A stretch of DNA of 64,000 nucleotides from UBA6170 sp034429975 (lineage in GTDB: Bacteria > Chloroflexota > Anaerolineae > Anaerolineales > Anaerolineaceae). The notes under the pieces were generated by a model, which worked only from the letters and a program-made list of their open reading frames with translations, was not told where the DNA came from and searched no databases. Position 1 is the first letter of the stretch. Each line of letters starts with the position of its first letter. The stretch is taken from assembly GCA_034429975.1 (NCBI GenBank), contig DAOUFM010000146.1:1-64000 (forward strand), written 5' to 3'. Made by a program: the position numbers and the translations under genes. Below, one piece after another: positions 25,594-33,552 of this stretch.

Positions 25594-26639
25594 TGGATAT
25601 CGCCATTAAAAGTGGGAGTGAAAATAGTATCGGATTAACCCGGGCTGATTACCGTGGGGCTCCGAGTACCTTATGTCAGGGATGTGGACATAATTCAATC
25701 TCAAGTCAGATTATTGCAGCTTGTTTTGAATTAGGTTTATTGCCTGAAAAAATTGTGAAATTTAGTGGCATCGGTTGTTCCAGTAAAAGCCCAACTTATT
25801 TCCTAAATCGATCTTTTGGTTTTAATGGGCTGCATGGAAGAATGCCGACTATTGCCCAAGGTGCCTTGTTTGCAGATATGGGAATTAAAGGTCTGGGAGT
25901 TAGTGGGGATGGTGATTCAGCATCGATTGGAATGGGCCATTTTAAACACATTGCCCGCAGAAATATGCCAATGGTTTATATTATTGAAAATAATGGTGTT
26001 TATGGATTAACCAAAGGCCAATTTTCAGCAACTGCAGAAGAAGGCTTATTGTTAAAACGGCAAGGGATAAATACTTATTTACCGGTTGATATATGTATGG
26101 AGGCACTTGTAACCAATGCTTCTTTTGTAGCAAGAGGTTTTGCCGGTGACCCAAAACAACTTAAAAATTTATTAAAAGCAGCCTTTGCCCATAATGGGTT
26201 AGCGATTCTGGACATTATCAGCCCGTGTGTTACCTTTCACAATAAAGAAAATTCCTATCACTCTTACTTGTGGGGAAAAGAGCATGAAATAAAATTACAT
26301 GATATTGAATTTGTTCAATCCCGAGAAGAAATTACGATTGAAGACTTTGAGCCAGGTTCATCTATGGAAGTACCTTTACATGATGGGACTGTTGTTCTTT
26401 TAAAGAAATTGGATCAGAATTATGACCCAACCGATCGGTTTGAGGCAATCAGAATATTAGAACAGGCTGAAAAGGAAAATACGTTGATTACCGGGCTATT
26501 ATTTGTGGATCCAAATGCGAAAACATTGTTTGACCACTATAAAATGCCTGACGAACCGTTAAATCGCCTAAAACCTGAAAAATTAAGGCCGTCAAGAGAA
26601 ATCCTTGATGAGATTAACAAATCACTTTTCTTAAAATAA
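25590..26639 (+). CDS. korB: 2-oxoacid:ferredoxin oxidoreductase, beta subunit
   Basis: 349 residues. The [4Fe-4S] ligands are in CQGCGH (Cys29, Cys32) and GIGCSS, with a further Cys near residue 210 in ISPCVTFH. Thiamine diphosphate binding is shown by SGDGDSASIGMGH and IENNGVYGLTKGQ. The start is taken at ATG 25590, which overlaps the korA stop as ATGA and has AAGGAG upstream; an earlier start at 25572 would overlap more and lacks a better site. Confidence 0.9.
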   Translation: MMDIAIKSGSENSIGLTRADYRGAPSTLCQGCGHNSISSQIIAACFELGLLPEKIVKFSGIGCSSKSPTYFLNRSFGFNGLHGRMPTIAQGALFADMGIKGLGVSGDGDSASIGMGHFKHIARRNMPMVYIIENNGVYGLTKGQFSATAEEGLLLKRQGINTYLPVDICMEALVTNASFVARGFAGDPKQLKNLLKAAFAHNGLAILDIISPCVTFHNKENSYHSYLWGKEHEIKLHDIEFVQSREEITIEDFEPGSSMEVPLHDGTVVLLKKLDQNYDPTDRFEAIRILEQAEKENTLITGLLFVDPNAKTLFDHYKMPDEPLNRLKPEKLRPSREILDEINKSLFLK

Positions 26640-26659
26640 ACAGTCTTAAAAAGGATTCA

Positions 26660-27526
26660 TTAAATATTATTTGGTTTCGAATCATCTATGATTGGATGAT
26701 TTGAATTCCGAATCCACTCGCTCCATGACCCAGCGTAAAGTTTCACATCGGGAATTTCCAGATATTCCAAAACTGCCACATTCAAACAGGAAGTTACACC
26801 TGATCCACAATAAAGGATTTTGGTTGAAGTCAACTTATTTTCTAACAATGATTGGTAGGCGGTAAATAACTCCGACTTTGATAATAACTTACCAGTAGGG
26901 GCAATATTATTCTGGTGAAAAAAATTAATTGAGCCGGGGATTCTACCTGCAACGGCATCTATAGGTTCAAGGATTCCATGATATCTTTCAGGTGACCTGG
27001 CATCTATAATAGAAAAATTATCCCTGGTTAGAATGGATTCCATCTGTTTTGATGAAACTGTCATGGAATGATCAGGTTTCCCGGTAAAGGTTGAGGGATG
27101 GTTGTGAGAGATATGATTGGTTTGAGGAAATCCAGCAGACACCCAGGCAGTAAAACCACCATTTAATATGGAGACATTTGCATGCCCGTAGAGTCGTAAA
27201 AGCCACCAAAGGCGAGCTGCAAACGAACCCGAGGTGGTATCATAAACGACCACGAATTTATTTTCATTAATGCCCCAGTTTGAGCATTTCTCAATAAATT
27301 TAACTGGTTCCGGTAATGGGTGTCTGCCAGTAAATTCCGTTATCGGGCTTGATAAATCTTTGTTCAAATCAGCATAAATTGCATTAGGAATATGGCTGGA
27401 TTGAAAATCTGCATAACCCCAATCCGGGTCGGATAGATCAAAACGACAATCGATAATAACAAATTCCTTATTTTCAAGGTTGGCAAATAGTTGTTCTGGT
27501 TCAATAAAAGGCGAAGAAGATTTCAT
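26660..27526 (-). CDS. sseA: Two-domain rhodanese sulfurtransferase (thiosulfate/3-mercaptopyruvate type)
   Basis: 288 residues with two rhodanese domains. The N-terminal one (about 10-130) lacks the active Cys; the C-terminal one (about 160-280) has the loop YCGSGVTSCLNV with the catalytic Cys first. It transfers sulfane sulfur from thiosulfate or 3-mercaptopyruvate to a thiophilic acceptor such as cyanide or thioredoxin. The CGSGVT loop is more like mercaptopyruvate sulfurtransferases (CGSGVTA). Its start overlaps the stop of pyruvate kinase by 4 bases. Confidence 0.87.
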   Translation of the reverse strand: MKSSSPFIEPEQLFANLENKEFVIIDCRFDLSDPDWGYADFQSSHIPNAIYADLNKDLSSPITEFTGRHPLPEPVKFIEKCSNWGINENKFVVVYDTTSGSFAARLWWLLRLYGHANVSILNGGFTAWVSAGFPQTNHISHNHPSTFTGKPDHSMTVSSKQMESILTRDNFSIIDARSPERYHGILEPIDAVAGRIPGSINFFHQNNIAPTGKLLSKSELFTAYQSLLENKLTSTKILYCGSGVTSCLNVAVLEYLEIPDVKLYAGSWSEWIRNSNHPIIDDSKPNNI

Positions 27527-28989
27527 GAATTAATTAATTCTCCGATCGTATGTAATAAAAGAAAATTCGGTGGACGTATTTCATTAAATGGAAATCCGGA
27601 AACAAATATGATTTGTTGGCCTTTTTCTATGATGTTTGTTGATAAAATCGCCGCTTCTACAAAAGCTACCATTTCTTTAATCGTATTAGCATATGGGACT
27701 TGATAAGATTTCACACCCCAATACAAAGGTAAAAGACGAAAAGTTTCTTCTTTAGGGGTAAATGCTAAAACTGGTACTTTTGAGCGCACTTTAGACATTA
27801 ACAAAGCTGTTTTCCCTGATTGCGTTAAAACAGCAATATAAGAAACATCGCGATCTAAAGCTAAATCTCCTGCAGCTCTTGTTAAAGCAATCGCATCATC
27901 CTGAGTTGGATCCGAAGGATGCCCTTTAAGGTAGCCCCAATTCTGGTAATTGGCTTCTGCTTCTTGGATAATTGAATCCATCATCTGAACTACTTCTAAT
28001 GGATATTTTCCTACCGCAGTTTCGCCAGAAAGCATCACTGCGTCGCTTCCGTCCAAAATTGCATTCGCTACATCAGATGCTTCTGCTCGGGTAGGACGGG
28101 AATTGTTAATCATTGAATCCAGCATTTGAGTAGCAGTAATCACATATTTCGCTTTGCGATAAGCGGCATCAATTATTCTTTTCTGAAAAATAGGCACACA
28201 GGCAGGAGACGTCTCCACTGCTAAATCGCCTCGAGCCACCATTACGCCATCAGAAACATCTAAGATTTCTTCCAGATGGGCAATCGCCTGAGGACGTTCA
28301 AGCTTGGCAATAATTGGAGGTGGAATTCGTTTGGGAGAAATATCGCTAATAGCTTGTTTTACGATCAATATATCTTCAGGTCCTGTTACGAAAGAAATAG
28401 CAACAGCGTCAATTCCGTTTGTTAACCCAAATTTTAAATCTTCTCTGTCTTTTTGCGTGAACCCAGGAATTTTCAAATCGATACCGGGTAAATTAACACC
28501 TTTATGGGATGTAATATTTCCACCGATGATGACTTTGGCAAAAACTGATTCATCTTCAACTCTAATTATTTCAAGCTCGAGATGTCCATCGTCCAGCAAA
28601 ATTCGATCTTTTGGTTTTACGTTTTGGGCCAAATTAGGGACAGTCAAGGGAAGGGTCAGAATTGAATTTTCGATAGATATTTTATTGCTTTCCTGGTCAT
28701 GAACAGTTTTAAGCACGATCACCTGATTCTTTTTAAGTAGGATACCTTCAGGTGGAAGGACTCCAACCCTTAATTTAGGTCCTTGTAAATCTTGCAAAAT
28801 GGTTATTGGTTTATGAATCTCTTTTGATATTTCGCGCACCAATTTAATATTTTCCAAATGATCCGTGTGACTGCCATGAGAAAAATTTAAACGAACAATA
28901 TCAACTCCAGCATTAATCATCATTTTTAAAATTTTTTTGTTACTACTACTGGGACCTAAAGTAGCAATAATTTTCGCTTTACGTTCCAT
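27523..28989 (-). CDS. pyk: Pyruvate kinase
   Basis: 488 residues, full length. RKAKIIATLGPSS opens the barrel. VDIVRLNFSHGSH, the substrate-loop segment IAKLERPQAIAHLEEIL, the signature DGVMVARGDLAVE and the ATQMLDSMINNSRPTRAEASD region follow, with the C-terminal effector domain. It converts phosphoenolpyruvate and ADP to pyruvate and ATP. It lies upstream of sseA, whose start overlaps it. Confidence 0.97.
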   Translation of the reverse strand: MERKAKIIATLGPSSSNKKILKMMINAGVDIVRLNFSHGSHTDHLENIKLVREISKEIHKPITILQDLQGPKLRVGVLPPEGILLKKNQVIVLKTVHDQESNKISIENSILTLPLTVPNLAQNVKPKDRILLDDGHLELEIIRVEDESVFAKVIIGGNITSHKGVNLPGIDLKIPGFTQKDREDLKFGLTNGIDAVAISFVTGPEDILIVKQAISDISPKRIPPPIIAKLERPQAIAHLEEILDVSDGVMVARGDLAVETSPACVPIFQKRIIDAAYRKAKYVITATQMLDSMINNSRPTRAEASDVANAILDGSDAVMLSGETAVGKYPLEVVQMMDSIIQEAEANYQNWGYLKGHPSDPTQDDAIALTRAAGDLALDRDVSYIAVLTQSGKTALLMSKVRSKVPVLAFTPKEETFRLLPLYWGVKSYQVPYANTIKEMVAFVEAAILSTNIIEKGQQIIFVSGFPFNEIRPPNFLLLHTIGELINS

Positions 28990-29038
28990 AAAATACCTGT
29001 GAATAAAAAAAAGAATATGGGGTTTATTTTTAAATTAA

Positions 29039-29070
29039 AACTCAACCGTTATTATAAAGACGGCTGAGTT
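29039..29070. terminator. Terminator between rocD and pyk
   Basis: AACTCAACCGT (29039-29049) pairs with ACGGCTGAGTT (29060-29070) with one mismatch and a 10-base loop. T-runs follow on the plus strand and a weaker one on the minus strand, where it would end the argF-rocD transcript. Confidence 0.7.
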
Positions 29071-29079
29071 TTTTTAAGG

Positions 29080-30282
29080 TTAATCAATTAATAATGTTTC
29101 GCGGATGATTGGTAATGCCCAATCAATCGTTTCCTTGTTAATGATTAATGGTGGAGCAAAACGGATCACATTTTCGTGAGTTTCCTTAGCTAAAATTCCT
29201 TTTTCTTTTAATACTTCACAAAACCTGCGAGCACCATTTGCTTCTGGTTTAAGTTCAACACCGATTAGCAAGCCACGTCCTCGTACTTCTTTTACATGCT
29301 TTGAAGGAATATTTTGTAATTCTTTCATGAAATATTCACCTAATTCTTCAGCACGGTTAACCAAGTCTTCATCTTTTATTACCTGAAGAGCAGCTCGGGC
29401 CACTGCTGCCCCTAATGGGTTCCCTCCAAATGTTGATCCATGCTCTCCTGGTTGAAATAAACCCATAATTTCTGTGTCGGCCAATACTGCTGAAACTGGA
29501 TAAAAACCTCCTGAAAGAGCTTTTCCGATAATAACCACATCCGGACGCACATCTTCATGGTGGCTGGCAAATAATCTTCCTGTTCTACCCAGGCCAGTCT
29601 GAATTTCATCTGCGATCAATAAAATGTTATTTTCTTTGCAAATTTTTTCAACTGCTTTTAAATACCCTACAGGTGGGATAATAACTCCGCCTTCTCCCTG
29701 GATCGGTTCCAGCATAATCGCCGCAGTTTTCGAGGTAATAGAATTTTGAAGTGATTGAATATCACCATATTTTACAGTCACAAATCCGGCGGTAAACGGT
29801 CCAAATTCTTTTTTGTAATATTCTTCAGTTGAGAATGAGATGATGGTTATAGTTCTACCATGAAAATTGCCATCTGCAACAATAATTTCACTTTCATAAT
29901 AAGGTATTTTCTTGACAGTATAAGCCCATTTTCTGGCTAATTTTATTGCCGTTTCCACGGCCTCAGCGCCGCTGTTCATGGGTAATGACATCTCATACCC
30001 GGTCATTTCTGCTAGCTCTTTATAAAAAAGCGGTAATTGCAGATTGCGAAATGCGCGAGAAGTTAACGTAACTTTTTGTGCCTGGTCTACCAAGGCTTTC
30101 AAAATTTGAGGATGGACGTGGCCTTGATTTAAAGCCGAATAAGCACTTAAGCAATCTAAATAGCGATTGCCTTCAACGTCATATACCCAGACACCATCGC
30201 CTTTTTCGATAACGACATCCAGAGGGTGATAATTGTGAGCGCCATGTTTTTCTTCAAGTTCAATATATTCTTTTGAATTCAT
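29080..30282 (-). CDS. rocD: Ornithine--oxo-acid transaminase
   Basis: 400 residues, class III PLP aminotransferase. NYHPLDVVIEKGDGVWVYDV and LSAYSALNQGHVHP are typical of ornithine aminotransferase. The PLP Asp is in IADEIQTGLGRTG and the Schiff-base Lys in GKALSGGFYPVS; HGSTFGGNPL follows. It converts ornithine and 2-oxoglutarate to glutamate semialdehyde and glutamate, linking ornithine to proline/glutamate. N-acetylornithine aminotransferase is the main alternative, but the YSALNQGH motif favours RocD. It follows argF by 1 base, so both enzymes compete for or share ornithine. Confidence 0.9.
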   Translation of the reverse strand: MNSKEYIELEEKHGAHNYHPLDVVIEKGDGVWVYDVEGNRYLDCLSAYSALNQGHVHPQILKALVDQAQKVTLTSRAFRNLQLPLFYKELAEMTGYEMSLPMNSGAEAVETAIKLARKWAYTVKKIPYYESEIIVADGNFHGRTITIISFSTEEYYKKEFGPFTAGFVTVKYGDIQSLQNSITSKTAAIMLEPIQGEGGVIIPPVGYLKAVEKICKENNILLIADEIQTGLGRTGRLFASHHEDVRPDVVIIGKALSGGFYPVSAVLADTEIMGLFQPGEHGSTFGGNPLGAAVARAALQVIKDEDLVNRAEELGEYFMKELQNIPSKHVKEVRGRGLLIGVELKPEANGARRFCEVLKEKGILAKETHENVIRFAPPLIINKETIDWALPIIRETLLID

Positions 30283-30283
30283 A

Positions 30284-31210
30284 CTATATCTCCTTTAATA
30301 ATTTCACTATAACTGCTTTTTGAGCATGTAAGCGATTATGAGCCTGTGGGAATAGTCTGGAGTGTGATCCATCCGCAACTTCGTCGGTAATTTCCTGACC
30401 TCGATGCGCAGGCAGGCAGTGAAGAACCATAACATTTTTTTCTGCAGTTTGTACCAATTTTTCATTCACCTGATAAGGTGGAAATACGGCTTCCCGTTTT
30501 TTTGCTTCTTCTTCTTGCCCCATTGAAGTCCAGGTATCAGTATAAATAACATGCGCTCCTTTTACTGCTTCAAATGGATCGCGGGTAAATCTAATCTTTG
30601 ATCCTGTTTCTTTCGCGATAGATTCTCCTAATTCGAATGCTTGTGGAAGCATATCGTATCCTCTGGGGCCGCTATGAATAAAGTTAGCTCCTAGCTTTGC
30701 ACAGATATGAAGCAATGAGACTGCAACATTGTTTCCATCGCCGATAAATGCAACATTTAGACCTTTCATCGATCCAAACTCTTCAATAATGGTTAGGGCA
30801 TCTGCCATTGCCTGGCAGGGATGGTTATAATCGCTCAAACCATTGATGACAGGAATATCCGACCATTTTGCCAGTTCAAGTATATGTTCATGATCAAAAA
30901 CGCGCGCCATAATAATGTCGACATACCCGGAGATAACTCTGGCAATATCAGCAATTGATTCCCTTTTACCTAATCCAATTTCATTAGGGGATAAATATAA
31001 CGCGTCTCCACCAAGATGGCGCATAGCCATATCAAAACTCACTCTGGTGCGTAAACTCGGTTTTTGAAAAATCATACTCATTACTTTGTTTTTTAATAAT
31101 GGCTGATTCCCACCTGATTTCCATTCTTTTTTAAGATCTATAGCCAGGTCTAACATTTCTTGAATTTCTGCCGGTGAATAATCTGCAATGGCAATAAAAT
31201 CTCTCTTCAT
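30284..31210 (-). CDS. argF: Ornithine carbamoyltransferase
   Basis: 308 residues. The carbamoyl-phosphate motif is SLRTRVSFD (SxRTR), with HPCQAMADALT, and the ornithine/catalytic motif is HCLPAHRGQEI. It makes citrulline from ornithine and carbamoyl phosphate. Paired with rocD, so it may act in arginine synthesis or, run backwards, in arginine degradation; no argininosuccinate or arginine deiminase genes are near to decide. AGGAG lies upstream of the ATG on the minus strand. Confidence 0.96.
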   Translation of the reverse strand: MKRDFIAIADYSPAEIQEMLDLAIDLKKEWKSGGNQPLLKNKVMSMIFQKPSLRTRVSFDMAMRHLGGDALYLSPNEIGLGKRESIADIARVISGYVDIIMARVFDHEHILELAKWSDIPVINGLSDYNHPCQAMADALTIIEEFGSMKGLNVAFIGDGNNVAVSLLHICAKLGANFIHSGPRGYDMLPQAFELGESIAKETGSKIRFTRDPFEAVKGAHVIYTDTWTSMGQEEEAKKREAVFPPYQVNEKLVQTAEKNVMVLHCLPAHRGQEITDEVADGSHSRLFPQAHNRLHAQKAVIVKLLKEI

Positions 31211-31361
31211 CCTACACTCCTAAAATTCAGAATTCTATATATATGCACTTTGAGTATAGCATAATGATAAGTTCCATTGGATAAAATGACCCTTCAAAAT
31301 TTCAAATCAAGGTTAGTTTTATGAATAGGCGTTTCTTACAGAAAATTGCTTCGCTATTGAA

Positions 31362-32183
31362 TCACTTATTTTTTTTACTCATTTCTTTGATAGCTTGAGA
31401 AACCATTGTATCCATTAAAGGAAAAACCAAAGGACCTAAAAAATTGCTTAAATGATAAATGACTTTACTTTCAAGCCCGGGAATGATTTGATATTTTCTT
31501 TTTTGGATTCCCTTGATAATTTCTCTAGCTACCTGAGCTGCTGACATCACTTTTGCAGTTCCAGCAATTTTTCGTGTGATTTCTGGTTTAATCTTGTTTT
31601 CGCCAACTAATTGAGGTGTGTCAGTATCAGGTGGATAAACAATTGACACATGAATATTCTTAGGTTTCAATTCGCTGCGTATGACATCTGTAAAACCACG
31701 CACTGCATATTTGCTGGCTCCATAACCAGCATAACCATAAACTCCAATGATTCCGGCCATAGATGAAATATTGACGATAAATGAACCGGTTTTTAATAGA
31801 GGAAGAAATGCTTTTATACAATTAACGGTACCAAAATAATTAATATCCATTAGCCAATGAAACTGTTCAATATCCATCTTCTCGAATTCTTCAGGATGAG
31901 CAACCCCAGCTGAATTGATAATTCCATCAATGTTTATTGATTGGGTGTTAAATTGACTGGCGATACTTTTTAATTTTGAATAATCCTGAACATCAACGGC
32001 ATAATAATTTATCTGATTATTTTGAGGTGAGAGTTTTTCTATCACTGATTTGATTTTGTTTTCATCCCGGGCAAAGATCCAAACATTAGCTCCGAGTTTG
32101 AGAAATTGAGTTACAAGCGCCAATCCGATTCCACTGGAACCTCCAGTAACAATAATGTTCTTGTTCGTAAAATCATTAGTCAT
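31362..32183 (-). CDS. Short-chain dehydrogenase, 3-ketodihydrosphingosine reductase-like
   Basis: 273 residues. The NADP(H) motif TGGSSGIGLALV is at the N-terminus; the catalytic motif is in YGASKYAVRGF (Tyr and Lys present). VYPPDTDTPQLVGEN after the active site resembles 3-ketodihydrosphingosine reductases (PPDTDTPG). The C-terminal 40 residues are hydrophobic and may associate with the membrane. No serine palmitoyltransferase gene is nearby, so sphingolipid synthesis is only a hint. Confidence 0.75.
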   Translation of the reverse strand: MTNDFTNKNIIVTGGSSGIGLALVTQFLKLGANVWIFARDENKIKSVIEKLSPQNNQINYYAVDVQDYSKLKSIASQFNTQSINIDGIINSAGVAHPEEFEKMDIEQFHWLMDINYFGTVNCIKAFLPLLKTGSFIVNISSMAGIIGVYGYAGYGASKYAVRGFTDVIRSELKPKNIHVSIVYPPDTDTPQLVGENKIKPEITRKIAGTAKVMSAAQVAREIIKGIQKRKYQIIPGLESKVIYHLSNFLGPLVFPLMDTMVSQAIKEMSKKNK

Positions 32184-32246
32184 TTTTCCCTCGAATATAT
32201 CGAAAATTACTGATTATATTGTCAAATAAGTAGGATTTAATATTTA

Positions 32247-32906
32247 TTATGTTGACTGCTGAAAAAAATTTCTACTTAATGAATAAGCTGCAATACTAAA
32301 GGCGATTGCAACATTCAAAGAATTTTTTAATCCAATCATTGGTATATGCAAGTGGCTATCACATAACTCTAAAACATCAGGGTCAATACCTGAAATTTCA
32401 TTACCAACAATTAGAAAAGTTGGGTGGTGCGTTGGCGACAAATTCCAATCATAAATTGAAGTTGAGTGTTCAGTTTTTTCAAGAGCTAAAATTTGACATT
32501 CTTTTTGCTTAATAGTTTTTACAAAGGAAAGCGTATTCGGGTGTGAAACATAATTTACGGTTTTTTCAGCTCCTAAAGCAGTTTTTTTAACTTTTAAATG
32601 GGTAGGAGGAGGTGTAATTCCACAAAGGTGCAATGTTTTTACTCCTACACCGTCCGCAGTGCGAAAAATTGACCCCACATTGAATGTTGATCGAATATTG
32701 TCTAAAATCACTTCGAAAATGTAAGGGATTTCGGGTAGTGGATTCCCAATTTCTTCTTCGTGTTTTAGCGATAAATCATGAACAATTCTGGTTTCGGATT
32801 TACATTTTGGACAGTGGATACCGATTCCAGAATTTTTTGGGGCTGGAAATCTGAATTCACAAAGTGGATTTGAACATTCTCTAATTAAATAAGAATCAAT
32901 TGCCAT
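32247..32906 (-). CDS. TrmH/SpoU-family RNA methyltransferase with N-terminal zinc ribbon
   Basis: 219 residues. Residues 8-40 contain CSNPLCEF and CPKCKSE, a four-Cys zinc ribbon. The SPOUT domain follows: NIRSTFNVGSIFRTADGVGV, LIVGNEISGIDPDVLELC and the knot motif LKNSLNVAIAFSIAAY. It probably 2'-O-methylates a tRNA or rRNA ribose. It is separated by 7 bases from the DUF2344 gene upstream on the minus strand. Confidence 0.85.
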   Translation of the reverse strand: MAIDSYLIRECSNPLCEFRFPAPKNSGIGIHCPKCKSETRIVHDLSLKHEEEIGNPLPEIPYIFEVILDNIRSTFNVGSIFRTADGVGVKTLHLCGITPPPTHLKVKKTALGAEKTVNYVSHPNTLSFVKTIKQKECQILALEKTEHSTSIYDWNLSPTHHPTFLIVGNEISGIDPDVLELCDSHLHIPMIGLKNSLNVAIAFSIAAYSLSRNFFQQST

Positions 32907-32913
32907 TGAAAAA

Positions 32914-33552
32914 TTATTTTTTACTGCCTGAAAAAAATAGGCTATTTCGAATAATCCGAGTTAATTCAAGCGGAACCTTCAATTCATCCAAAACCTCCTC
33001 TGGTCGACCTGTGGCGGAAGGTTTTGATTCTAATATCAACCTTAGATAAGGAGGTTGATCATCAATCATTTCAGCTTCCAATATTAGTGGGCGGAGGTCG
33101 TAATTTTTTCCTCTGCGGTTTCGAATGATGTTGGGCTTAGCCAAAACTTCAGTTAATTCTTTTGTAAGTTGGTCTTGATCAAAATTTTCTAAAAAATAAA
33201 TATGATATTCTGAGGATTCGATTTGAGTTTGTAGAGCAGGATCATGAAGATTGACTACTGTAACTTGATTAATTCCAATTCCCGAAGGGAGCGCTTTTTC
33301 AATTCTTTCTGTGAATAACTCCAATGAAAAATCTTGTCCGATCACCACATCGACCAGTTCATGGCGGCTGAGGAAGCCTAAAGGAAGAGGACAGGCTAAT
33401 TGGATTTTTGGTTGGGGATGGAAGCCCTGGCTATAAACTAAAGGCAATTTTGCCCTGCGAAACGTTCTTTCCCACATCTTGTGAATATCGAGATTGGATG
33501 TATATCGCATATCGTTTTTCTTAGAATAGTTAATTCGATAACGATAATTCAT
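32914..33552 (-). CDS. DUF2344 / TIGR03936 family protein
   Basis: 212 residues from ATG 33552. The N-terminal RYRINYSKKNDMRYTSNLD and GFHPQPKIQLACPLPLGF segments are diagnostic of the family that is either fused to or encoded next to the TIGR03960 radical SAM protein. Function is unknown. A longer frame starting at 33669 would add 39 residues lying inside the radical SAM gene; ATG 33552 has AAGGAGAG just upstream and leaves a 23-base overlap, typical of coupled genes. Confidence 0.85.
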   Translation of the reverse strand: MNYRYRINYSKKNDMRYTSNLDIHKMWERTFRRAKLPLVYSQGFHPQPKIQLACPLPLGFLSRHELVDVVIGQDFSLELFTERIEKALPSGIGINQVTVVNLHDPALQTQIESSEYHIYFLENFDQDQLTKELTEVLAKPNIIRNRRGKNYDLRPLILEAEMIDDQPPYLRLILESKPSATGRPEEVLDELKVPLELTRIIRNSLFFSGSKK

